The position numbers and the translations under genes are program-made. From DAIQRJ01 sp963708795 (GTDB taxonomy: Bacteria; Actinomycetota; Actinomycetes; Propionibacteriales; DAIQRJ01): a stretch of 64,000 nucleotides of DNA. The stretch lies in contig CAVPUH010000010.1 of the NCBI GenBank assembly GCA_963708795.1, positions 57,711 to 121,710 on the forward strand, in the 5' to 3' direction. Under the pieces are notes generated by a model. It saw only the letters and a list, made by a program, of their open reading frames with translations. It was not told where the DNA came from and made no database searches. Numbering within the stretch: the first letter of the stretch is position 1; every line of letters starts with the position of its first letter. Of this stretch, positions 16,383 through 24,425 are shown one piece after another.

Positions 16383-17585
16383 TCAACCCCACAAGGCTCC
16401 TGCGGCTGCCTGCGCCTGGGCGAGGGCCACCTTCACCGGGATCCCGGCCGCGACGGCCGCCGCCTCGACGTCGTCATGTTCGGGCTGGACGTTGACCACC
16501 GAGCCGTCCGGCCCGAGCGCCAGCTTCACCCGCACGGTCCCCCCACCGGGCAGCACCACCGATTCCACACGGCGGGCCAGGGCCTGCTTCCCCACCTCGT
16601 AGGAGCGAAGCCCGATCGCCGACGTCTGCGCGAAGACGGCGGCGCAGACGGCGTCAAGATGTGAACCGTCCACCAGTGCCGACACCGTGTGCGCAGGTCG
16701 GCCCTTCTTCATCACGATCGGCGTCAGCCAGGCATCGGCGGCACCGGCGTCCAGCAGCGCGGTCAGCACGTGCGGCCACAGGCGCGGATCCAGGTCGTCC
16801 ACGTTGGACTCCACGACGAGCTGTCGGCTGAGGGTCCCGTCACCGACCGCGGCCTCGCCCACCACCATGCGCAGGACATTCGCCTTGCCAGGAAAGTCGC
16901 GCCCGCCGGCACCGAACCCCTGGGACTCGACACGCATCGGCGGCATCGAGCCGAATCGAGTACCCCACGTCACGAGCAGCGCGGCCCCGGTCGGCGTCAG
17001 CAGTTCGACGTGCACACCCTCGGGTTCGCCGCCGCCATAGGACTGCGCCGCCGAATGGGCCAGCAACTCGACCACCGCCGGACCGGGGACCGCCAGGATG
17101 CCGTGGGCGGCGCGGATCGTCCCCGAGCCCAACGCGATCGGCCCGACCGCCACCTCGTCGAGCTCGAGAGCCACCAGGCCGGCGCAGGCACCGACGACGT
17201 CGGCGATCGCGTCGAGCGCGCCGACCTCGTGGAAGTGCACCTCCTCCGGCGACGTCCCGTGGACGGCTCCCTCGGCGACGGCCAATGCCTCGAACGTGGT
17301 CAGCGCGCGTGCCTCGACCTCCGGATCGAGCCGCCCCGACCCGATGATCTCGCGGACCTCGGACCAGTGTCGGTGATGAACCGAGTCGGTGACGTCGACG
17401 TGAACGCGAGTGGCGGCGAGCCCACCTCGCTCGACCTTCTCGGCGCGCAACGTGATCGGCTCCGGGGCGACGGCGGCGACGGCCGCCTGGAGAAGACCGA
17501 GGTCGACCCCGAGGTCGACGAGCGTGCCGAGCATCATGTCGCCACTGGCACCCGACGCGGGGTCCAGCCAACCGATACGCGTCAC
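16383..17585 (-). CDS. larC: Nickel-pincer cofactor biosynthesis protein LarC
   Basis: A 400-residue LarC, the cyclometallase that inserts nickel into pyridinium-3,5-bisthiocarboxylate mononucleotide using CTP. It has the family's opening WLDPASGASGDMMLG, the His-rich HHRHWSEVREII and EEVHFHEVGALDAIADVVG blocks, LLTPTGAALL, and the C-terminal MKKGRPAH...SAIGLR nucleotide/metal domain. Length is normal and, unlike some lactobacilli, both domains are in one frame. GTG 17585 overlaps the larB stop (GTGA). No larE or larA is in the window. Confidence 0.95.
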   Translation of the reverse strand: MTRIGWLDPASGASGDMMLGTLVDLGVDLGLLQAAVAAVAPEPITLRAEKVERGGLAATRVHVDVTDSVHHRHWSEVREIIGSGRLDPEVEARALTTFEALAVAEGAVHGTSPEEVHFHEVGALDAIADVVGACAGLVALELDEVAVGPIALGSGTIRAAHGILAVPGPAVVELLAHSAAQSYGGGEPEGVHVELLTPTGAALLVTWGTRFGSMPPMRVESQGFGAGGRDFPGKANVLRMVVGEAAVGDGTLSRQLVVESNVDDLDPRLWPHVLTALLDAGAADAWLTPIVMKKGRPAHTVSALVDGSHLDAVCAAVFAQTSAIGLRSYEVGKQALARRVESVVLPGGGTVRVKLALGPDGSVVNVQPEHDDVEAAAVAAGIPVKVALAQAQAAAGALWG

Positions 17586-18349
17586 GTTTCTCCTTCTGTC
17601 GTTGCGGATCGAGTCGTTGGGTCAGCCGGTGATCCAGTCGGTGACCCAGCCGCCGACCGCGCTCGGCCCACTGCGCGGGCGACGCGGGCGGCGAACACGC
17701 CGGCGCCGAAGCCGTTGTCGATGTTGCACACCGTCACGCCGGCCGCGCACGAGTTCAGCATGCCGAGCAGCGCGGCCAGACCACCGAAACTGGCGCCGTA
17801 GCCGACGCTGGTGGGGACCGCGACCACGGGCACGCCGACCAGGCCGCCGACCACGCTCGGCAGGGCACCCTCCATCCCGGCGACGACGATCAGGCAGTCG
17901 ACCGCTTCGAGCTGGTCGCGGACGGCGAGCAGTCGATGCAACCCGGCTACCCCGACGTCGTTGATGCGCACGACCTCGGTGCCGTAGGCGCGGGCGACGA
18001 ACGCGGCTTCGGCGGCCACCCCCTGATCGGATGTACCCGCGCTCACGACTGCGACCGAGCCGAACGCAGCAGGGGGGTCGCCGATGGCCACGCAGCGGCC
18101 GGTCTCGTCGACCGTTGCGCTCGGGAACGCCTTCCGCACGGCGTCGACCGTGGCGGCGTCCGCTCGGGTCGCCAACGCCAGCCGATCCGGGTGGGCCACA
18201 TGCAGCGCCGTCAGCAGGGTGACGGTCTGTGCGGGTGTCTTGCCGGCCGCGTACACCACCTCCGGGTCGCCGGTGCGGGCCGCGCGGTCGGTATCGAGCC
18301 GGGCGAAACCGAGGTCGGTGAAGCCTGGAGATCCGCCGTCCTCGCTCAT
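17582..18349 (-). CDS. larB: Nickel-pincer cofactor biosynthesis protein LarB
   Basis: A 255-residue LarB, related to PurE carboxylases, which carboxylates nicotinic acid adenine dinucleotide and releases AMP. Visible features: ARLDTDRAARTGDPEVVYAAGKTP at the N-terminus, VVSAGTSDQGVAAEAAFVA, INDVGVAGLHRLL, and VVAGMEGALPSVVGGLVGVPVVAVPTSVGYG, the PurE-like core. A Pro/Thr tail follows. It is first in a two-gene larBC operon and divergent from pheA across 65 bases. Confidence 0.95.
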   Translation of the reverse strand: MSEDGGSPGFTDLGFARLDTDRAARTGDPEVVYAAGKTPAQTVTLLTALHVAHPDRLALATRADAATVDAVRKAFPSATVDETGRCVAIGDPPAAFGSVAVVSAGTSDQGVAAEAAFVARAYGTEVVRINDVGVAGLHRLLAVRDQLEAVDCLIVVAGMEGALPSVVGGLVGVPVVAVPTSVGYGASFGGLAALLGMLNSCAAGVTVCNIDNGFGAGVFAARVARAVGRARSAAGSPTGSPADPTTRSATTEGET

Positions 18350-18414
18350 GCGCGGCAGCCTACGGCTCGGGAATCGACGTCGTTCGCCCCCTCTGCCGCC
18401 ACTACCCTGACCAG

Positions 18415-19416
18415 GTGACCAGCCAGCCGACGATCCGCCCCCAGACGACCGACAGCGCTCTCACGTCCGCCCGGACGTACGGGTTCTTCGGTCCGGCCGG
18501 GACGTTCACCGAGCAGGCGTTGCGGACCCTCCCCGGCACCGACAGCCCGGACGCCACCCTGATCCCGATCGAGACGGTGCCGTTGGTGATCGACGCCGTC
18601 CGGGCCGGGACGGTCGATCTCGGCCTGGTCCCGATGGAGAACTCGGTCGAGGGCGGCGTCAGTGTCACCGTCGACGAGATCGCGTCGGGCGAACCCGTGA
18701 CGATCGTGGCGGAGGTGCAGATCCGGGTCAGCTTCGACCTGCTCGTCCGGCCCGGTACCCGGCTCGAGGACGTCAAGACGGTGGGGACGCACGGGCATGC
18801 CCTCGCCCAGTGCCGGCACTGGTTGGCCCGAGAGCTCCCGCACGCACGTCACATCGCCGCATCCTCGACAGCCGGTGCGGCCGAGGACGTCGCCAACGGG
18901 TTGCTCGATGCCTCGGTCTCCGCGCCCGTCGCGGCCACCACCTATGGCCTCGAGTCGCTGGCCGAGCGGATCGAAGACAACGAAGGCGCCGTCACCCGCT
19001 TCATCCTCGTGTCGCGCCCGGTTCCGCCACCGCCGCCGACCGGGTCGGACAAGTCGACGGTGGCCGCCTTCATCCGGGACAACCACCCCGGCGCGCTGCT
19101 GGAGATCCTCGACGAGTTCGCCGTTCGTGGCATCGACCTGACCCGGCTCGAGTCACGGCCGACCGGTCATGGCATGGGGCGCTACTCGTTTTCGATAGAC
19201 CTGGAAGGCCATGTGGCCCAGGCCAGGGTGGCCGAGGCACTCGTCGGACTGCGCCGGGTGTGTGACGACGTGCGCTTCCTCGGCTCGTATCCGCGTGCTG
19301 ACAACGAGGCGCCGAGGGTTCGTTACGGCACCACCGACGACGACTTCGTGGCGGCGCATCGCTGGCTGGACGAGATCCTCACCACAGGCCAGGCGGGAAC
19401 GTCCGCCGCCGGGTGA
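18415..19416 (+). CDS. pheA: Prephenate dehydratase
   Basis: A 333-residue monofunctional prephenate dehydratase converting prephenate to phenylpyruvate in phenylalanine synthesis. The catalytic region contains GFFGPAGTFTEQAL, LVPMENSVEGGV, and the Thr-Arg-Phe motif in EGAVTRFILVSR. A C-terminal ACT domain (DNHPGALLEILDEF, then LTRLESRP) carries the ESRP motif for phenylalanine feedback inhibition. GTG 18415 is the start. An extra tail of about 25 residues follows the ACT domain. Confidence 0.96.
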   Translation: MTSQPTIRPQTTDSALTSARTYGFFGPAGTFTEQALRTLPGTDSPDATLIPIETVPLVIDAVRAGTVDLGLVPMENSVEGGVSVTVDEIASGEPVTIVAEVQIRVSFDLLVRPGTRLEDVKTVGTHGHALAQCRHWLARELPHARHIAASSTAGAAEDVANGLLDASVSAPVAATTYGLESLAERIEDNEGAVTRFILVSRPVPPPPPTGSDKSTVAAFIRDNHPGALLEILDEFAVRGIDLTRLESRPTGHGMGRYSFSIDLEGHVAQARVAEALVGLRRVCDDVRFLGSYPRADNEAPRVRYGTTDDDFVAAHRWLDEILTTGQAGTSAAG

Positions 19417-19436
19417 GCGACCCGCCCGCGCTGCGG

Positions 19437-19442
19437 TAGCCT
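19437..19442 (+). promoter_or_regulatory. Candidate -10 element for the riboswitch transcript
   Basis: TAGCCT fits the actinobacterial TANNNT -10 pattern and lies about 8-12 bases before the riboswitch P1 stem, the expected distance to a transcription start. Confidence 0.4.
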
Positions 19443-19449
19443 TGGCGAC

Positions 19450-19582
19450 GCAACGAAGGGGAGTAGCCCCCAACTGTCGAGTCGACATACTGGTTCGCCA
19501 CCTCGCGTGGTCGTGCCCGGCTGGCAGGCCGTCCATCGTCACCTCTCGGGTGTCGGCAGGCGGCGGGCGAGACCTTCGATCT
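19450..19582 (+). ncRNA. yybP-ykoY manganese riboswitch
   Basis: The conserved core appears in order: CGAAGG (19454-19459) opening P1, immediately GGAGTAGCC, a variable middle, then GGCGAGACCTTCG, whose CCTTCG (19573-19578) closes P1. GGGGAGTAG and GAGACC are the hallmark residues of the yybP-ykoY family, which senses Mn2+. It precedes a TMEM165/GDT1-type transporter gene, a known class of target. The downstream leader holds the likely expression platform. Confidence 0.9.
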
Positions 19583-19654
19583 GACCCGTAAGCGGGAGTC
19601 AGGTCGAGGTCGTGTACCCCCGGCTTCCTCGGCCCTGGCTTCGGCCAGGAAGGA
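19581..19654 (+). promoter_or_regulatory. Riboswitch expression platform with RBS-proximal hairpin
   Basis: CTGAC.CCG/CGG.GTCAG can pair around 19581-19602. A second stem, CCTGGC (19634-19639), UUCG loop, GCCAGG (19644-19649), ends inside the ribosome-binding sequence GGAAGGA (19648-19654). Upstream TTCCT (19625-19629) could also mask AGGAA. This points to control of translation initiation by Mn2+, inferred from sequence only. Confidence 0.55.
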
Positions 19655-19659
19655 CCGAA

Positions 19660-20253
19660 ATGGAAGCTCTCCTCCTCAGTTTCGCCGTCATCTTCGTCGC
19701 GGAACTCGGTGACAAGTCCCAGCTGATGGCGATGACGTTCGCCGCGCGGTTCCGGCCGCTCGTCATCCTCGGCGCCATCACCGCAGCCACCGCCGTCGTG
19801 CACCTCGTGTCGGTCGGGATCGGCGCGGTGCTCGGCGTCAACCTCCCCATGCAGTGGATCAGCCTGATCGCCGGGCTCGCGTTCTTCGTCTTCGGAGCCT
19901 GGACGCTGCGCGGCGACGAACTCACCGAGGACGACGAGAAGCGCGCGGCGGTGTCGACCCGGTCGGCGTTCTGGACCGTGGCCGGGGCGTTCTTCCTGGC
20001 CGAACTCGGCGACAAGACGATGCTCGCGACGATCACGCTGGCCACCAAGCACGGCTGGTTCGGCGTGTGGCTGGGATCGACGCTCGGCATGGTGGCCGCC
20101 GACGCCCTCGCCATCGGTGTGGGAGCGATTCTGCACAAGACGCTGCCGGAGAAGGCGATTCGGATCGGCGCCTCGATCCTGTTCTTCGTGTTCGGAGCGT
20201 GGCTGGTGTACGAGGCCATCTCGACCTGGCCGGTCGGAGCCTGGCCCCGCTGA
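19660..20253 (+). CDS. TMEM165/GDT1 family (UPF0016) manganese transporter
   Basis: A 197-residue membrane protein with six hydrophobic segments and the two diagnostic ExGDKS/T motifs: FVAELGDKSQLMAM near residue 15 and FLAELGDKTMLATI in the second half, separated by a charged loop (DELTEDDEKRAA). Bacterial members export Mn2+, and the Mn riboswitch immediately upstream supports this. ATG 19660 follows GGAAGGA by 5 bases. The frame is open to 19612, but the added residues are leader sequence. Confidence 0.93.
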   Translation: MEALLLSFAVIFVAELGDKSQLMAMTFAARFRPLVILGAITAATAVVHLVSVGIGAVLGVNLPMQWISLIAGLAFFVFGAWTLRGDELTEDDEKRAAVSTRSAFWTVAGAFFLAELGDKTMLATITLATKHGWFGVWLGSTLGMVAADALAIGVGAILHKTLPEKAIRIGASILFFVFGAWLVYEAISTWPVGAWPR

Positions 20254-20292
20254 GGTCGCGGCACCGCTCGCCGGCATCGTTCGAAGGTCGCT

Positions 20293-21951
20293 TCACCGCA
20301 GCGGTGTGCGCACCACCAGCATCTTCGGCTCGACCTGGCAGAACAGTTCCTGCCCACGGGGGATCGGATCGCCGTCGAGCTGGCGGGGCACGTCCTGGTC
20401 GAGCACGCGCACCCGCACCCTGCGCCCGGACATGAACTCCAGGTGCTGGTCCGGGTGGTGACGGCGGCTCATCACGCGGTAGGCCACCCGGGGCCAGTCG
20501 GTGAGGCGTCCGGGCGACACCAGCGCGAGCTCGACCTTCCCGTCGTCGGGCGCCGCTTCCGGGAGCAGCGTGACGCCACCCGTGAGCGTGCCGACGTTCC
20601 CGATCATCACGGCGCGCGCCCGGCGGATCACCGGTGCCTGCTCGTCCGCCGTGACCTCGACCTCGACGGCTGGGAACGAGAGATGCCGCATGCCGGCGAC
20701 CACGTACGCCATCCAGCCGACCTGCTTCTTCAGCGCGTCACCCGTGTCGACGACGATCGCGGCGTCCAACCCGAGGCCGGCCATGACGACGAACGCGTCG
20801 TCGCTCATGTGATCCCCGCTCACGCGCACGATGTCCATCCGGAAGTCCACTCCGGCGAAGGCGACCTCGATCGCCTCCGGCTGCTCGAGCGGCAGCGACA
20901 GGTTGCGCGCGAGCAGGTTGCCGGTCCCCGAGGCCACGATCCCGACCGGGACGTCGGTGCCGGCCAGCTCCGTGCAGACGATCCTGACCGTGCCGTCCCC
21001 GCCCGCCACCAGTACCAGGTGAGCTCCCGCCGCCAGGGCGTCGCGGGCCATCTGGCGGCCGGAGTCCTCCTTGGTCGTCGCGTAGAACAACGGCTCGGCA
21101 TAGTCGTGCTGCTCGGCGGCCAACCGGACGAGCTGCACGAAGTCGATGACCGACGGGACCTTGATCGGGTTGTAGATCACCGCGCACACCGGGGCGGGGT
21201 CGTCCTCGGCGTGGATGGCCCGGCGGCTGCGCCGGCGTCGCCGCGGCGACACCCCGAACGTCAGCATCGTGGCCGAGATCACGGTGACGCCGAGGAGCCA
21301 GCCACCCAGGATGTCGGTCGGGGTGTGGGTGCCCCAGAGCAGTTGACCGAGCGCCGCGACGATCACCACGACGGTGGCGATCGTCCGGGCGAACCAGCGG
21401 AAGACCGGCCAGCTCAAGACGGCGACGATGAGGAACGACCCGACCATCGCGATCGAGATCGCGGCGGTGCTGGACGGATACGGGGCCTCGAAGGCCGAGG
21501 AGAGTGCCGTCGTCGGCACGTCTCGTCTGATCAGCGCACCGAGAAGCGACGACAGCACGGCGACCATGCCGATCGTCACCGCCAGCCACGCGGCTAGCCG
21601 ACGTGCTCGGCGCAGCAGGAGGACCAGAGCGAGCACGAGTGTCGCGGTCACCATGGGGATCGGCGAGAGCACGAACCTCACCACGTCGCCGATGCGGAAC
21701 ACGAGATCGGGACCGCGCAGGAGCGACTGGAACCACAGCGCCACCGTCGAATCGATACGGGCCAGCGGTCCCCACCCGCTCGCCACCAGGATCGTCAGGA
21801 GCCCGAACGCCGTTCCCGCGACCAGCAACGCGATGCCGGTGACGAGCGTCGACGGGGGTCGCATCGTCCGCGCTCCGGAGTCGACGGCCGTCGGGACGCC
21901 GCTCACCACCCGGACGACCTGGTCCCGCGCGTCCCGGGCGTGAGTGCTCAC
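20293..21951 (-). CDS. PAP2 phosphatase / diacylglycerol kinase fusion
   Basis: 552 residues. The N-terminal half is a PAP2-like membrane domain with about six segments and GTHTPTDILGGWLLG as the His/Asp catalytic block. Where the PSGH motif is expected it reads YPSSTAA, so the phosphatase may be altered. After an Arg-rich linker comes a DAGK catalytic domain: VIYNPIKV, LVAGGDGTVRIV, GIVASGTGNLLARNL, and DDGKVELALVSP. Such fusions process phosphatidic acid or other lipids. GTG 21951 is the longest plausible start; ATG 21864 is an alternative. The gene is divergent from serS. Confidence 0.88.
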   Translation of the reverse strand: MSTHARDARDQVVRVVSGVPTAVDSGARTMRPPSTLVTGIALLVAGTAFGLLTILVASGWGPLARIDSTVALWFQSLLRGPDLVFRIGDVVRFVLSPIPMVTATLVLALVLLLRRARRLAAWLAVTIGMVAVLSSLLGALIRRDVPTTALSSAFEAPYPSSTAAISIAMVGSFLIVAVLSWPVFRWFARTIATVVVIVAALGQLLWGTHTPTDILGGWLLGVTVISATMLTFGVSPRRRRRSRRAIHAEDDPAPVCAVIYNPIKVPSVIDFVQLVRLAAEQHDYAEPLFYATTKEDSGRQMARDALAAGAHLVLVAGGDGTVRIVCTELAGTDVPVGIVASGTGNLLARNLSLPLEQPEAIEVAFAGVDFRMDIVRVSGDHMSDDAFVVMAGLGLDAAIVVDTGDALKKQVGWMAYVVAGMRHLSFPAVEVEVTADEQAPVIRRARAVMIGNVGTLTGGVTLLPEAAPDDGKVELALVSPGRLTDWPRVAYRVMSRRHHPDQHLEFMSGRRVRVRVLDQDVPRQLDGDPIPRGQELFCQVEPKMLVVRTPLR

Positions 21952-22030
21952 CCGAGCCTCACGTCGCGCTCGATCCGCCGGGTCTGTGCATGGGCTATGT
22001 CTACCGGACCGCCTCGATAGGCTGACCGGC

Positions 22031-23305
22031 ATGATCGACGTGAAGCTGCTGCGCGAGCACCCCGAGCGGATCCGCGAGAGCCTGCGTAAGCGTGGCTCGT
22101 CCGCCGATGTCGTCGACCAGGCTCTGACGTTGGACGAGGCGCGGCGCGCGACGATCCTCGAGTTCGACGAACTCCGTGCCGAGCAACGCGTCCTGAGCAA
22201 GCAGATCCCGTCGGCGCAGGGCGAGGAGAAGCAGGCGCTGCTGGCGCGTACCAAGGCGTTGTCCGCCCAGGTCAAGGTCGCCCAGAGCGCCCAGGCCGAG
22301 GCGGAAGCGGCCGTCGACCTCGTCGTGGCGCAGATCCCGAACCTGGTGCACCCGGACGCTCCCGCCGGCGGTGAGGACGACTACGTCGTGCTCGAACACG
22401 TCGGCACCCCGCGGGACTTCACGACCGACGGCTTCGAGCCGCGCGATCATGTCGAGCTCGGCAAGATCCTCAAGGCGATCGACATCGAACGCGGGGTGAA
22501 GGTGTCGGGCGCGCGGTTCTACTACCTGACCGGCATCGGTGCCCAACTCGAACTGGCCCTGGTCCAGATGGCGATGCAGACGGCCGCCGACTGGGGCTTC
22601 ACCCCGATGATCCCGCCGGCGCTGGTCAAGCCGAGTGCCATGGAGGGCACGGGTTTCCTCGGCCAGGCCGCCGACGACGTGTACTACCTGGAGAAGGACG
22701 ATCTGTACCTGGTCGGCACGTCCGAGGTGCCGATGGCCGCCTATCACAGCGACGAGATCCTCGACGAGGCCTCGCTTCCGTTGCGGTACGCGGCGTTCAG
22801 CCCGTGCTACCGCCGCGAGGCCGGCACCTACGGCAAGGACACCCGGGGCATCATCCGCGTGCACTGGTTCGACAAGATCGAGATGTTCACCTTCACCACA
22901 CCGGAGGCCGCGGAAGCCGAACACCAGCGTCTGCTCGGCTGGGAGAAGGAATGGCTCACCCGGCTCGAACTCCCGTTCCGGGTGATCGACACCGCGGCGG
23001 GTGACCTCGGCCTGTCCGCGTCGCGCAAGTTCGACTGCGAGGCCTGGATCCCGACCCAGGGCCGGTACCGCGAGCTGACCTCCACCTCCAACTGCACGCA
23101 GTTCCAGGCCCGCCGACTGCGGATCCGCACGCGGCGTACCGGCGGCACCGAGCCGGTGGCCACGTTGAACGGGACGCTGTGCGCCCTCGCACGCACGATC
23201 GTGGCCGTTCTCGAGAACCATCAGCAGGCTGACGGATCGATCCGCATCCCCGAAGCGCTACGGCCGTTCCTGGGCGGGCTCGAACACCTCAAGCCACCCG
23301 CGTGA
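22031..23305 (+). CDS. serS: Seryl-tRNA synthetase
   Basis: A 424-residue class II synthetase. An N-terminal coiled-coil arm (about 30-110: LRAEQRVLSKQIPSAQGEEKQ) precedes the catalytic core with LVGTSEVPMAAYH, motif 2 CYRREAGTYGKDTRGIIRVHWF, RKFDCEAWIPTQGRYRELTSTSNCT, and motif 3 TLNGTLCALARTIVAVLENHQ. ATG 22031 starts the standard MIDVKLLREHPE sequence. Its stop overlaps the GTG of the next gene. Two tRNA-Ser genes lie elsewhere in the window. Confidence 0.97.
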   Translation: MIDVKLLREHPERIRESLRKRGSSADVVDQALTLDEARRATILEFDELRAEQRVLSKQIPSAQGEEKQALLARTKALSAQVKVAQSAQAEAEAAVDLVVAQIPNLVHPDAPAGGEDDYVVLEHVGTPRDFTTDGFEPRDHVELGKILKAIDIERGVKVSGARFYYLTGIGAQLELALVQMAMQTAADWGFTPMIPPALVKPSAMEGTGFLGQAADDVYYLEKDDLYLVGTSEVPMAAYHSDEILDEASLPLRYAAFSPCYRREAGTYGKDTRGIIRVHWFDKIEMFTFTTPEAAEAEHQRLLGWEKEWLTRLELPFRVIDTAAGDLGLSASRKFDCEAWIPTQGRYRELTSTSNCTQFQARRLRIRTRRTGGTEPVATLNGTLCALARTIVAVLENHQQADGSIRIPEALRPFLGGLEHLKPPA

Positions 23306-24099
23306 GTTTCGTTCCCCACGCTGTCGCGCTCGATATCGACGGCACCGTGCTGTCGCGTGTCGGCGTGCTGCCGTCGTCCGTTCAGGCATCGGTCGGTCGG
23401 GTGGTCGAGGCCGGCGTGCCGGTGGTGCTGGCGACCGGCCGGTCATGGCGGGCGACCCGCCCGGTCGCGGTCGAGCTCGGTCTGCCCGGCGGTTACGCCG
23501 TGAGTGCCAACGGCGCGACGGTGATGCGCTACGACCCGGGCCGCCCGGATCTCGACGAGATCGTGCACGCATCGACCTTCGACCCGGCGCCCGTGGTGTC
23601 CGCGGTGTTGGCGCGGCGTCCGGACGTGCTCCTGGCCGTCGACCAGGTGGACGGTTACTTCGTCAACCGCGAGTTCCCCGACGGCGACCTCAGTGGCGAG
23701 ATCGTCACGCGGCCGGTCACCGAGATGATCGCGGCGCCGGTCACGAGGCTGATCATCCGTGACGCAGAGGGCTCCGAGCAGGAGTTCGAGGAGCTCGCGG
23801 CCTCGCTCGGGTTCCACGGTGTCGAGTACTACGTGGGCTACACGGCGTGGCTCGACATCGCCGCCGCGGGTGTCTCGAAGGCCGCCGGCCTGGCCAGGGT
23901 CGCCGAGTGGATCGACGTGGACGCCTCCGGGTTCCTGGCCTTGGGTGACGGCCGCAACGACATCGAGATGCTCCGCTGGGCCGGTCGCGGCGTCGCCCTC
24001 GGGGATGCGCCGGCCGAGACGATGGCGGCCGCCGACGACGTCACCGCCAGGTTCAGCGAGCACGGGACCGAACTCGAACTCGACAGCTGGTTCGCCTGA
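23302..24099 (+). CDS. HAD-superfamily Cof-type phosphatase
   Basis: A 265-residue HAD IIB hydrolase: motif I ALDIDGTVL, motif II VVLATGRSWRAT, cap domain in the middle, a conserved Lys in GVSKAAGL, and motif IV ALGDGRNDIEML. Members dephosphorylate sugar phosphates and related small molecules. GTG 23302 overlaps the serS stop (GTGA), an arrangement common in actinobacteria. Confidence 0.93.
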   Translation: MSFVPHAVALDIDGTVLSRVGVLPSSVQASVGRVVEAGVPVVLATGRSWRATRPVAVELGLPGGYAVSANGATVMRYDPGRPDLDEIVHASTFDPAPVVSAVLARRPDVLLAVDQVDGYFVNREFPDGDLSGEIVTRPVTEMIAAPVTRLIIRDAEGSEQEFEELAASLGFHGVEYYVGYTAWLDIAAAGVSKAAGLARVAEWIDVDASGFLALGDGRNDIEMLRWAGRGVALGDAPAETMAAADDVTARFSEHGTELELDSWFA

Positions 24100-24175
24100 C
24101 CGTTTCGTCCCGGTGAACCGGGGGTACCCCACGAGAAGCCGTCCACCCGAGACGGCGGCACCGAGAGGAGACGCC

Positions 24176-24367
24176 ATGAGCTTCGCAGACAAGGCCAAGC
24201 ACTCCGCCGAAGAGGCGGGCGGCAAGGCCAAGGAGTTCGTCGGTGACAAGACCGACAACGAGAGCCTTCAGGCCGAGGGCCAGAACGACCAGGCCGAGGC
24301 CAACGTCAAGCAGGCCGGCGACAAGGCCAAGGACGCCGCCGGCGACGTCAAGGACGCGCTCAAGTAG
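24176..24367 (+). CDS. CsbD family stress protein
   Basis: A 63-residue hydrophilic, helix-rich protein with KAKHSAEEAGGKAKEFVGD and KQAGDKAKDAAGDVKDALK, the repeated Lys/Ala/Gly pattern of CsbD-like proteins. These are general-stress proteins of unknown mechanism. GAGAGGAG lies 6 bases before the ATG. A strong hairpin follows the stop. Confidence 0.9.
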   Translation: MSFADKAKHSAEEAGGKAKEFVGDKTDNESLQAEGQNDQAEANVKQAGDKAKDAAGDVKDALK

Positions 24368-24384
24368 GTCGCGCCGTCAACGCA

Positions 24385-24419
24385 AGCCGGGGTCTGGGAT
24401 GTCATCCCAGGCCCCGGCT
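24385..24419. terminator. Bidirectional terminator hairpin
   Basis: AGCCGGGG (24385-24392) pairs with CCCCGGCT (24412-24419). After a two-base mismatch the inner TGGGATG pairs with CATCCCA. It sits between convergent csbD and the Gfo/Idh gene. Confidence 0.85.
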
Positions 24420-24425
24420 CTGCGT

